A stretch of DNA of 60,000 nt, taken from positions 60,309,053-60,369,052 of the forward strand of contig CM060732.1 in assembly GCA_030704615.1 (NCBI GenBank), read 5' to 3'. Each line of letters starts with the position of its first letter. The first letter of the stretch is position 1. Below the pieces are notes generated by a model that made no database searches, had not been told where the DNA came from, and saw only the letters and a list, made by a program, of their open reading frames with translations. The position numbers and the translations under genes were made by a program. Positions 10,279-20,382 of the stretch are shown one piece after another. The DNA is from Takakia lepidozioides. Taxonomy: Eukaryota; Streptophyta; Takakiopsida; Takakiales; Takakiaceae.

Positions 10279-13251
10279 TGACTTCCTCTGAAGCGGAGTT
10301 CTTCTCTGACGACAAACCAGTGCCGTTCTCCCAGGAAGTCCTTGACAATGGATTTGCAATTGTTCTGGAACATGTCTTGGCTACCCGTTTTCAGCTGCAG
10401 AATGGCTCCATCTTTTTGGAGAAAGAGCCTTAAAGGGAAGTTGTTGAAATACTCTTTCCAAAACCGTGATGAGACGGCTCATACGGTCGTTGAAGACAAG
10501 AGGGAGGTGGTGGTGAAAAAAGAACAGACGTCCTCCACTCCAATCGTTGAGCTTTCGGATTCTTCCGATGATGACATAAGTGAAATTCCAAATCCAGTCC
10601 TTCCTACTGTGGTTGGAGAAGCTGATGAAGAAGAGATTTGTAGTGTCATTCCAAAATTGCGGGCGATGGGAGGAATGGCTGGATTCAAAAGTGAGTTGCG
10701 GGGAATTGATTGGGAATCTTTGAAGCAAGTGCCTGTGAAGTTCTTGCCAGAGACTTTTGATGGCGATATCCTATTCGAGCTGCCTCCTCCTCCGCGAGTT
10801 GGAGGTGTAACAATCATGATGCATGGAATGGACAAGAAACACGACGGGCACCCGTGGTGCAGAACAAAAACATCCAATATTCAGAATGATGACAAGCTTG
10901 TTTTCAGGAGGACAGTTTGCAATGGACACCTTAGGTGTGATAATTTGAATTGCAGACACTTTCTTCAGTCTGGGGTTCATAATCAAAGCGAATGGGAGGG
11001 TCTGGCGGAAAATCCATTTCAGCCTGGGACTGCCCCTCCACCGGCAAACACTTTCGTCTGCAAATTCTGCAAACTTGTGTCATCCTGCTTGGCGCTCTGC
11101 GGAGCAAGAATGTACTATGTTGTCCACCGTTTGAAAACAATGACAAGAGCTTGTGTGCATTTCGGATTCCATAACCATCCTGTCTCGAAGGGGGATTACA
11201 GGGAGAGTGTTGAGACAGTATCGAGGTTGATGAAACAGGAGTTCGGGAGAAACCCATCTGCAACAACATCTGCAATTGCTCTTGGCGCAAGCAAGTCCTT
11301 CTTGGAAAGCCATATTTTGAGTGAAGGGGATTCTGTGGGGACTAAACTTGACGGTGCAGCATTGGACCTGGTCATGGATCATTTCTCCACTTTAAGTTCA
11401 CCGAACATTCGGCATCAGATCAATGCATTGAGAATGGGCTCTCGGATCAGAGGCTACATAGACAATATTTTGGAATTGAAACGAGTGAGCAAGTACGATT
11501 ACATCCAGGACAATGTATTCCCAGGTCAAGGTGCCATCAAAGTTTTTCTTTTCAAAATGTCGACTGTTGGGGAGGGCAGTGGGGTTAGCCTCGTGAAGCG
11601 GATGCAGAAGACTGGGGACTTGCAGAACTGTTTTCTTATGTTTGATCATGTGAAACGAGTGAAGGATTGGACAACAATGGCTTGTCATGTCTACGATCCA
11701 GTGTACCAACGAGTTATGACAATTGCAGTTTGTGACATGCAATCCGAGGATACGGAATCCCAGAAACTCATGTGGAATTCCCTGATACGTGTTATGGGCT
11801 GCCATGGGCTGCCATCTCCAAATTTTGCAGGTTTCATGGCGGATAGTGCTCAAGCAAATTTCAATGCTGTTCGTATTGTCTTCGGATCGGGCGACCCAAA
11901 AGTTCCAATGCGAGGAAGAGAGCGTACATGTCTATTCCACTGGCACAATCTCTGGAAAAACATACAAAGTCGGACATCAAACCAAAGATGCAGACTCAGC
12001 ACCGTAAATTGTGCAAAGAGTACAAAGATGCTAGAACAATGAAGGAGGCGGACACTTTGTTCCAGACAATTCGTGCCTGGTGGTTCTCTACTGGAGCTGC
12101 ATCACTTGAGAGTATGAGAGCATTGGAAGATTGGCTGGCGTTTGGCACTTCCGGTATAGACAGTGGGGAGCAGCCATGCCATTGGTACGAGGCTTATATT
12201 TATTGCTTTTTCATACATTTGCTTTCCATTTTATTGTGTCCTCGCTTTCTTTATGTTGTTTTCTCTTCACTGTTTTGAAGTGTGGTTCTGCACTTTGCAA
12301 AACATGTCCATTGAGGAAATGGCGGACATGCCATCTTGCAATTTGGCAGAAACTGTGCACAACGCATGGTTGCAGCAGTCTGGGAAACGAGGTCGGGATC
12401 TGTATGTGGCAACAACAGATGATTTGATACGTGCCTTGCAACAACAAACCCGATACCGTGATTTCTTACGAGGTGGGGTTGGTGGCAAGGGTCCGGACAA
12501 ATGGGAGTTGATGTTGCGTGCTGCAAACAGATCTGGGGATCCAATCAAGATAGCACGGGCGGTGAGCATGTATGCCCAGGGAACGCCACTTGTTTCTAGA
12601 GTTCCACATCTTGAAGGGGAGGAGAGATTCGGCTCCTGTAAGAGGAAATTGAACACTCCACCTGGTTCGGATTCAGATTCCCATAGGGCAGACCGTGATA
12701 ACTTCTCGAAGCCTCGTGTTCCCCTGCACGACAGCTCCATGTCCGGAACCTCCATTGTGGAGGAACCTCCAACACGACGGCAAGCTCCAGCATCAAACAG
12801 TGCCACTGAAATGGTGCAGGAGAGAAACAACCCCCTTGATGTGCTTGAGTCCGCATGCCCCGACCACGTTTGGCACATAGAACGCACAAGTGTAGGGTCT
12901 CGTGTGAAATGTACAGCGATCAGGGCAACTAATTTTGAGAAGTGCACTTCATCTATATCCAAAGGTGGTGCCCGAACTCCTGCTCCGACTTTCACGGGCT
13001 TGATGCGTCCATACGGTCAACCAGAAGCCAAGAACCACAAGTTCTGGTTCTGCGCAGATGATTGTGCCAGATGTGTGCATGGAACTGTGCGTCCTTCCGT
13101 AGTGATGAAGCCATCTCCTCCAACCGTTTGGCCCGTGAAGGTGGGAACACATCTCAGCTTTCAGGAGATTGAAATGTTGGAGGAGGCAGGTTTTTCCCTT
13201 GCGAGACAACCCCAACTCTGGCGCGCTCTTTTTACCATCGCAGGGACCTAG
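10279..13251 (+). pseudogene. MULE transposase with GCM/WRKY-type zinc finger, frameshifted
   Basis: Transposase of the Mutator-like element. It starts at ATG 10279 with an acidic, low-complexity N-terminus. A zinc-binding region follows: CNGHLRCDNLNC (from 10918), CKFC (11059) and CVHFGFHNHPV (11152-11186), the HxH ending typical of WRKY/GCM-like DNA-binding domains. The MULE catalytic core comes next: MFDHVKRVKDW (11638), GFMADSAQANFNAV (11830), then CLFHWHNLWKN (11927). Later FRYRQWGAA precedes a probable intron (about 12185-12281). The C-terminus (12830-13250) has a cysteine-rich patch, FWFCADDCARCVHG (13042-13083), not part of the usual MULE protein. Damage: a stop at 10431 with a frameshift nearby, and frameshifts near 11970 and 12145. 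The SWIM finger usually fused to the C-terminus is absent and appears instead at 13997-14410. Confidence 0.82.
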
Positions 13252-13509
13252 GCCGCGACTTTGCTCTTGTATCTGTCTTTCTGAGCTACTTGCAGGAAAT
13301 CAAAAGCCCAGCCTGTCTTTCCCCGTTTATACATTCAGAGCTTCCATTATGTGGCACATTTGGCGGACCAGATGCAGCTGGATTTTCAGTAGACAAACTG
13401 CAATTAACTCTCTAGCTTATCAGCCACCACGTCCTTCTGGTAGATAAACACTAGAGAGAGCAAAATACATGTTCACCTACATGTCAGCATGCTGATGTGG
13501 CGGTAAATG

Positions 13510-13590
13510 ATGACGTGGCACTGTCCGTCATCTGCCACGTCAGCATTAACATGCGCCGCCTATAACCGTGGATGGTCCTATGACCGTGGA
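13510..13590. repeat. MULE right-side subterminal boxes
   Basis: TGACGTGG near 13511-13518 and CCACGTCA near 13535-13542 repeat the box seen at the left end, and a third copy lies at 14468-14475. A GCGCCGCCTATAACCGTGG stretch follows. I see no gene between 13252 and 13996. Confidence 0.45.
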
Positions 13591-13996
13591 ATTAATGCAG
13601 GGAATCTTGCCTAAATAGAATCAAGACGAGCGTTGAGGCCTACAATTGCAGCATCCAACATTGTGCAATTACACATGCTTGTTTCACTTTTACAATTACG
13701 AGGACGAAAAAATATCCTCACAAAGTGTGCGCCATAAAGGCTGCCACGGGAAGACCTTCCTCCCTCCTCAAATAACAATGAGAGTTAGGATCATCTTCAA
13801 AAGATGATTGTAGTGCATAGCGACAGCAAGACATGTAGACTTCGAACGGTGCAATGACAAATGTGCACTACCTAAAAGTTGTCACTCAGAGCTCACTCCG
13901 TATAGTTGGAGGCCATATCATTGCACCGCCGACGAATTGATGTGAATTACACATTTCAAATCATGGTCGTCCACATACCACATTGCATAGTTGATG

Positions 13997-14410
13997 CTAC
14001 CCATGTGTTGTATCCCGCTGCAAAAGAGTATTGACCTCGTTGAAACTCATAGTGGCCTGGTGAATGAAGTTGTCACGTTTGGGATCGCAAATCATCCTCT
14101 TCAAAAATATGAAATACAAATGTTTGCAGGGTATGAATTTACCTCTCTTGCCCAAACTGGTTGATAGCATATTCACAAAATCAGGACATGTGCAATTGGG
14201 GAAATTGGAAACCGTGATGTCGTAGGTCCTATCATGAACAACAGATGTGGAAGTGATGATTGTGAATACCCGACCATATCCTGGATCGGGTACTTCCGTG
14301 GTGCTTCCAACACGAGCTTGGAGCATTCTTGCGGACTCCACTTTGCCAAAGTGTTCAGCGGTTGGAGGGAAACGCCGAACGAGCTTTCCATCTCGTTTGG
14401 TTGGCCACAA
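13997..14410 (-). CDS. SWIM zinc-finger protein, stand-alone
   Basis: Reading frame of about 137 codons with a clear SWIM signature: NFPNCTCPDF, then 20 residues later PCKHLYFIFLKRM, giving CxC...CxH. SWIM fingers normally close the C-terminus of MULE transposases and help bind DNA. Here the domain is coded alone, on the strand opposite the transposase and about 0.75 kb beyond its stop, next to the right inverted repeat. No ATG is visible at the frame start, so a 5' exon or an alternative start is needed. It could be a split transposase part or an independent helper; I favour an accessory gene of the element. Confidence 0.6.
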   Translation of the reverse strand: MWPTKRDGKLVRRFPPTAEHFGKVESARMLQARVGSTTEVPDPGYGRVFTIITSTSVVHDRTYDITVSNFPNCTCPDFVNMLSTSLGKRGKFIPCKHLYFIFLKRMICDPKRDNFIHQATMSFNEVNTLLQRDTTHG

Positions 14411-14478
14411 GTCAGGATTTGCCGGGGGGACCCGGGAGGACGCAGAAGTAGTAGCACAACGCTCACGCCACGTCAGCG

Positions 14479-14496
14479 TGTGTGCATGCTCACGCC
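14479..14496 (-). repeat. MULE right terminal inverted repeat
   Basis: Read on the minus strand it is GGCGTGAGCATGCACACA, 16 of 18 identical to 2818-2835. Twelve bases separate it from the right target duplication, against ten on the left. Confidence 0.65.
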
Positions 14497-14508
14497 ATTG
14501 CGTCGTTG

Positions 14509-14519
14509 TAGACCATGCA
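14509..14519. repeat. Right target-site duplication of the MULE
   Basis: TAGACCATGCA, identical to 2797-2807. The neighbouring bases differ on both sides, so the duplication is exactly 11 bp. Confidence 0.75.
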
Positions 14520-14611
14520 TGATAGTTTAAGGTGGTAACACTCCCTTCACATTCCCATTAAGATATCATGCTTGGACACTGGATTTTATGATCAATTATG
14601 GAGTGCTTTCC

Positions 14612-15840
14612 TTTCAGCACCCTTTATTCATTTGTTGTTGCAATTGGCTTTGGACCAACCCGTGCTGGTACCATTGCCATGGGTTCTGCCTGCAATGTTT
14701 TCTTGCCATGGATTCGGCACACGCCACGAAAGGCCATCCAGACCATCCTCTGGAAATGCTCCAATGTTGTTTCAAACATCTCCACATTGCAATGGATACA
14801 ACACTGACATTAGATGAGTGAAAGTGAGACTAGACCTCCAGCCAGCCGGCTTTCCCACATCAAATTGAAGGGGATCTGTAGATTATAGATAACGGCTGTT
14901 GCCTTCTCAATGTCTTTTCCAATGACCTCTGCAATGAACTGGGGTATAAGATCCTTCAAATCACAAGTTTGAGCATCACGCACAAGCCATTTACGGGGAT
15001 AGAGTTTCCAATGCGAACCATTGGTCTTTTATTGATAGTATTGTTGTAAAATACATGGACCAACATGGTCAATTTCGGGAATGACATATAGTACGCTTTC
15101 ATGTACTATGTAAGCATGCAACTATGTACTAGTGACGTGGCTTGTTCGCCACTTAACCTGTTTGCCCATTCAGCCAGCTCCACATTGTCATGGATTTTGC
15201 ATGCTGGATTGTGAGGCCATCCACACCGTCCTCTGGAAATGCTATCATGGGGTTTCAGCTATGTCCACATTTCCCTGGATTATGCCTGCACGAAGCAAGG
15301 CCAACTGCATTCAGCACCCTCCACTTTATTATAGTATTGCAGCAACATTCAAAGCATTTCAATTTGTATCCATCGAAAACATCTAGGCTGGAAAAAGACA
15401 TTGTTGCAGCAGAACTTAGGAAAGTACTTCTCCCCTTCCACTACACACGTGAAATGAAAGAAGCCAACCAACAGCATACCAGCCAAGAAAATATGAAACC
15501 AGCCAAGAAAAGAGCCAATATATGCAGTGAAGGTCGACACTAAATGAAACTTATCCAACACTTACATTAGAGGAGGGAAGCTAAGTCTTACCTCCATAAG
15601 CTTGCCCACATCAAATTTGGGAGCTTTCAGAATTTCTCCTTTCCGGTTGAATGAATTTGGCTACAAGATCCTTCAAATCGCAAGTTTGAGCTTCACACAC
15701 AATGAACTTGCAGGGATTGAGCTTCCAATGCGAACCAGGAGTCTTATATTGATAGCATTGTTGTAAAACACATGGACCAACAATGACAGTCTCTGGAATG
15801 ACATATAGTACAGCATGCCGCTTCCAGTTGACCATCTACC
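14612..15840. repeat. Diverged tandem duplication within the CACTA right half
   Basis: Two segments recur in the same orientation. GCCATCCAGACCATCCTC (14733 onward) matches a copy from 15216. The longer stretch from CCCACATCAAATT (14854) through GACATATAGTAC (15094) recurs at 15605-15812. The offsets are about 483 and 720-750 bp, so the copies differ by an indel of about 250 bp. The copies are clearly related but not identical by eye, so the duplication is not recent. Confidence 0.75.
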
Positions 15841-15932
15841 CATGTAGGTTTCTTGTACCTATCCTTCCACATGGAATCATAGGTAATGTGGAGCTTGAAA
15901 TCCAGCCCTCTTGGATGAATGTGGACCCACAC
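15611..15932 (-). pseudogene. Unrecognised coding relic in the CACTA right half
   Basis: On the minus strand two overlapping frames read as one protein segment after a frameshift near 15830: WVHIHPRGLDFKLHITYDSM and KKPTWVDGQ, then AVLYVIPETVIVGPCVLQQ and GSHWKLNPCKFIV. The second part is repeated, with changes, in the other tandem copy (about 14870-15110), where QTCDLKDL is again preserved in related form. Further relic frames (FGVNTFRPQWWDNGDKKAN) lie at 16040-16245. It may be the element's second gene on the opposite strand, but I do not recognise the family. Confidence 0.4.
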
Positions 15933-16789
15933 TCTATCCCTGCTCCTTCAGCTATCCATGCCTCTGACAGCCTACAATTCTACCAGCAAACACCCCAACC
16001 ATACTGGTGTGGAGTTCTTCCCCAAAAACACCCCAACCCTACTTATCACAATCTGAAATGCATCTGCTTCTCTCTGTAGTCCAACAGGCATTCGCCTTTT
16101 TGTCTCCATTGTCCCACCATTGGGGTCGGAAAGTGTTCACCCCAAAGCTTCTCCTCACCTCTATTATATGTTTTTGGATACTTCCCTGCTGCCACACTGG
16201 CAGTAACTTGCCAAAGTCACTCCAAACCACCACAGATGTACCCAACGACCTAACTTACAAAATTCAATATGCATCTTGCAGCCGAGTCTGATGAGAGGGC
16301 AACACAGGCTGAAATAGGTTGAAGAAGAAGGTGCCCTACCACATTGTCCTTGACCTGTCCTGACCCATGGAGGATTTGACCGATGACCTCTTGTGTGTGC
16401 TGCTTGTGTCTGTAGTCAGGTAATGTCGGATTGGTCTGTCAGATCGAACCACTACGGCGTAGATGAGTAGTCAGAGATTGAAACACGCTTGCTAAGACCA
16501 AGCTGACTCTCCCAAGAACGGCGAGCTCGCTTGTCCTCGTCTCGTCTCCTCCTCCTCTTCTCCTTCGTGCATCATTTGTTCAACGCCTCCATCCCACGCC
16601 CCTGCATATCATGCTATCATCGCGTTCCATCCCTCAGCTATGTGGTGTGGCGCAGGAGACAAAAAGACGCCAAGTCCCAGCCCTCCTTTCTGTTCACGAT
16701 TACACTAATGGGCAACCTTATTAGCAAAAATTTTAACTTTTTTAAACCTAATGGGCAACCTTATTTGCATTATATGTGCCTTCAAAATG

Positions 16790-17102
16790 ACATGTGTAGT
16801 GATGTAGTCGTATAAATAGAGCTCTGAAACCATCTTCAGTCATGGAGTCATAAGATTCCATGAAACGTCGTCCACGTGTAGTCAAACATATCACACTAGT
16901 CATATAAACCATCCTTGTCATCATGGTCAACAATGTTTGACCAATGCTCCCTAACTTTCCGGAGTCATGTAGTGATATCCATTACTACAAAGTCATAAAA
17001 CTAAAACTGTAATGCATTTCAGCGCTCTGTAGTCATGTACCTAATGCAGTTTTTATGACTCCGCCAAACCCGTAGTCCTAAAAACGCTCATCTCTTGTAG
17101 TG
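16790..17102 (-). repeat. CACTA right terminus with subterminal repeats
   Basis: Terminal CACTACAAGAGATGAGCG (minus strand, 17102 to 17085). Inside it, AGTCAT-like units recur near 16806, 16841, 16879, 16897, 16963, 16991, 17033 and 17072 in direct orientation, the expected arrangement of TNPA-type binding sites. The stretch 16300-16790 shows no gene; it holds a short direct repeat, AATGGGCAACCTTATT, at about 16708 and 16750. Confidence 0.75.
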
Positions 17103-17110
17103 GTTGCAAG

Positions 17111-20100
17111 ACGATGGCCTCGGTGCGCAGTACTAGCTGTGTAGCACGCAGAGAGGGAGAAAGTCTGTCGGTGCAAGTTGATTTGGTTTTTGAGATTGAG
17201 ACTGACCCTGCTTTGGCAGTAGCGACTGATCTTGCTGTCACTAACCCCTCTCGACGTGCGCTGCTTGGCATTGTTGCCTCGCCAATGTCACCCCGGCCTG
17301 AACCCAACACTGATGGTCCTGGTCTTGTCGTGCATCTGAATTCAGCTAACCCTAGATATGATGTTGATGTGAATGAAGCCGAGGTCTGGTCACCAAGAGA
17401 TGAGAGGTCACCCAACTCTTTAGATAGCTATGATCCCGAGTACTATAATTTTGACAATTTCTATGATCCAGGTCCTGATTACGAGTGTCTGAGAGAACGG
17501 GAGAAGAGTTTGAGAGGGATATTGAGCGCTCTCAGGAGTATGATGAGTCTCTAGGAGAGTTGCTTCCGGAGGATGTGCAGTGGTTTGAAAAGTTTGAAGC
17601 ATCTGTTCACGAGGATGCTCGTCGTCTAAACAGTCATCACGAAGCGATTTTCGTGCAACCTGGGTCTAGTTCTGGCTTTGGGAGAGAGAGAGTGCGTTGT
17701 GCTAGACCCGAGCCGTCGTGGCCGTCAGAAACTCCCTGTGCTTGCGACCAGAAGTATTCAAGGCTCGTCTTCTTCATCATCGGCAGGTAGCCTGGGAAGC
17801 GCTCGGGCTCCACCTACCATTATCAGTTTGTCGTGAGTCGGGCCTGTGGCAGACGACCGAACGGACAGCAGGCTCGTGACTCTCGTTGCTGCTTGAAGGC
17901 TCTGGAGCCTTGTTGTTGCGAGCTCTTCGATTTCACTCCCGGGTCTGTCGTTACAAGCCCACGACGGTGGACTTGGTGGATGGTCTCGTGGGAGGTAGTT
18001 TGCATGTGCAGTCGTCCGACATCGTGATTTTTCCAGGCACCTGCTTTGAAGAACAGCGTGTCCTCTGCCCTTGCGTTGCAGATCACCTGGATAGTTTTCC
18101 CAATTCCTCAGTGTTGTCCCGGACGTGGGAGGATAACGGCACGACGCAGGTGGGCTTATGGATTAAGGACGAGAGAGAGTGGGAGTGGCTGGCGTTGGCA
18201 GTATATAGTTCTGATTCCCACGACCTTCTCAAGCTTCTTTCTTGCTCTGTATGGACTCCCGAAGCTTCACGGGTGCCGAGCCCAAGGCCGTGACTGCTCA
18301 TCCCGGCGGCTTAGAGGTTCTTTTTTTTCCACAATTGTCTTTGTTTTTGCATGCCAAACGCATCTGCAAGTTCTTGGTTGCGATCTGGTAGACAGAGGTT
18401 CATGTCTGGTTTGCAAGAGCCACTCGGGCCGCCTGGCAGAGGCATGCCTGATATCAGTGGGGAATCAGACAACCTCCAGGCAGGTAACGCCTTGACTGAT
18501 GACGTTTCCTTGGACTCTGGTAATTTTGAGGAGGACTTAGAACTATTGCATGATGATGGTGTCGTGAGGATAGATAAGGAGGGCTCTGCTGTTTTGCCCA
18601 TAGAATCGGGGGTGGCAAAAACCGCAATTCTTCCTACTCAGATTAGTGGGGCCATGGAGGTTCAAGGTAGTGAGCCCATGGTGCAATCTGGTCATGGACA
18701 AGGTAGAATCGGGTTGGTCTCAGACGCTAGGGCTATTGCGAGCAGTATGCCGGCCCAGGTTGCTAACTTGAGTCCTAGTGTGTTGCCTGTTGTGAATTTC
18801 CCTAGTCCCACTCTCGGGGGAGAGAACTTGTTGCCTGCAAATTCAGGCATGCATGTGGGCAGTTTTCCTGTGTTGAATGTGCATGGTGTTGTTCAAGGTG
18901 GGGATATCATGATGTAAGGGCCCTCTAGTGTGTCTACTGCTCCGACTCTTGCCATCACAGGTCAATCAGTGGGGGCCCTTTCTGCTCCACAGGCTGGGGT
19001 GCCACCACACCTTGTCTCTAGCTAGTCCATGGGTATACATGTTGGCAATGTCCCTCCTAGTGGTCTCAGATCAGTGTCAACACAACCGGTGGGAGTGGCA
19101 TCCACTCTTCCCATGAGTGGAATGCCACAAACCCACTTGCAGTCGACCTACCCTGCTGCTCAGCCAAATGTGGCAACACCTGCTCTCCCCATGGGCACGG
19201 TGGCGTCACATCTATCAGCTTCAACTGCTGTAGGATCAGCCAGCAATAATAATATGGGTTATAATTATGCATCTAATATTGGATATGTGCATGGTAGTGC
19301 TGCTCCCATGATTCCCTGTTGCCTTGCTCATGGGTCTGGCCTCCCTGGTCACATTAACCATAGCCTGCCTTGTCATCTGATCCCTCAGCTGACTACTCAA
19401 CCTTACCCAGAATATACCATGGGAGAAGACTTTGATAGATATCTTCAGATGTTTGAGGTCATTGCTGGTGTCAATGGAGTGCCTGAGAATTTCAAAATGG
19501 TGATTTTTAGGATGAGCATGAAGGGACCAGCTCGTGACTTACTACATGCGGCTGTCATGGATGATCCCAGCCTCAACTGGACAACTCTGGTGGAATGGGA
19601 AAAGACCTTGTTCAAACCTCTTGAGAGGCCTTTGGATTGCTTTGCCAAGCTTTCTGCTAGGACTTACCAACCTGGGGAATCCTTGTGGAAGTATTACATG
19701 GATCTTAAATTTGCTGCTGTTGAAAATATCATAGACCCGGCAGAGAGGGATCGTATGGTTGAAAGGTATTTTCTCCTTGGGTTGCCTTCCACTATTCAGA
19801 ATTGGGCTCAACGACGGCATTTTATCAATGACAAGACTATGTTAGCAGAAATTAATCTTAAAATGACAGACTTGGCTGACAGCAAATCAATGCAACATCA
19901 TGCCAAGTTTCAAGCTCCAATGGGCTCAAAGCTTGGCATGTCTGCAACATCTTCACCCTATATTCCTCCTGCTATGACATGCAAAGCTGATGATTTTACT
20001 CTTCAGGGATTGGCTAATACTGTGGGAAGTCTTAGTGAGTATGTTGCCACTCGGTTTGCTGCCATGCAGGCTCATCAACAGAGGTGGCAGCCTCGACATA

Positions 20101-20291
20101 GCCAAGGACCAATAGGTGGTAACAATAGAGGTCGAACCCAGATTGGGCAAGCTTATGAGGGTAATCGTGCTGCCTGTTACATTTGTGGATCATTTGAACA
20201 CTCGACGAAGCATTGTCCAGACAGAGCAGGGCTACCAGAACTGATCAAGAACAAGAAGACAGCTAGTGGCTCTTCCCCTCCTTTAAACTGA
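17111..20291 (+). pseudogene. Gypsy-1 gag, disrupted
   Basis: Capsid/nucleocapsid precursor that would package the element's RNA. The last third reads FDRYLQMFEVIAGVNGV, LERPLDCFAKLSARTYQPGE and MVERYFLLGLP, typical retrotransposon gag. It ends with a CCHC zinc knuckle, CYICGSFEHSTKHC (about 20176-20217). One frame runs from about 18351 to 20291 but has in-frame stops TAA at 18915 and TAG at 19023. The 5' part (17111-17790) is in other frames. Proline- and glycine-rich linker sequence fills 18400-19300. Confidence 0.75.
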
Positions 20292-20382
20292 AAGATCTCT
20301 TGGAAAGGGGGCAAGAGGTCCATCATCTACCAACCCTTCTTCTGTTCCGATTCAAGCTATTTTATCTACTAACTTTAAAGCT

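Larger units (their letters stand above)
2808..14508. mobile_element. Mutator-like element (MULE) carrying transposase, SWIM and methyltransferase-like genes
   Basis: About 11.7 kb inserted in the CACTA element. The exact 11-bp string TAGACCATGCA occurs at 2797-2807 and again at 14509-14519, a size typical of MULE target-site duplications (8-11 bp). Just inside, an 18-bp inverted match with 16 identities (GGCGTGAGCCTGCTCACA at 2818-2835; complement at 14479-14496) acts as terminal inverted repeat. CCACGTCA boxes recur near both ends. The contents are a MULE-type transposase on the plus strand, a SWIM zinc-finger reading frame on the minus strand, and a long multi-exon methyltransferase-like gene on the minus strand. 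The outermost 10-12 bp at the two ends match only partly, so the exact termini may be off by a few bases. Confidence 0.75.
1..17102 (+). mobile_element. CACTA (En/Spm) DNA transposon, left end outside window
   Basis: The element is recognised from its TNP2-type transposase gene at 1-2769 and from a right terminus at 17085-17102 that reads CACTACAAGAGATGAGCG on the minus strand, the classic CACTA inverted-repeat start. Sequence just inside that end (16800-17080) carries many short AGTCAT-type subterminal repeats, as expected for this superfamily. The left end lies upstream of the window. A Mutator-like element (2808-14508) splits it; the CACTA sequence resumes at 14509. A 3-bp target duplication would be GTT at 17103-17105 but cannot be checked without the left end. 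The flanking DNA after 17102 is the gag region of a gypsy retrotransposon. Confidence 0.85.
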
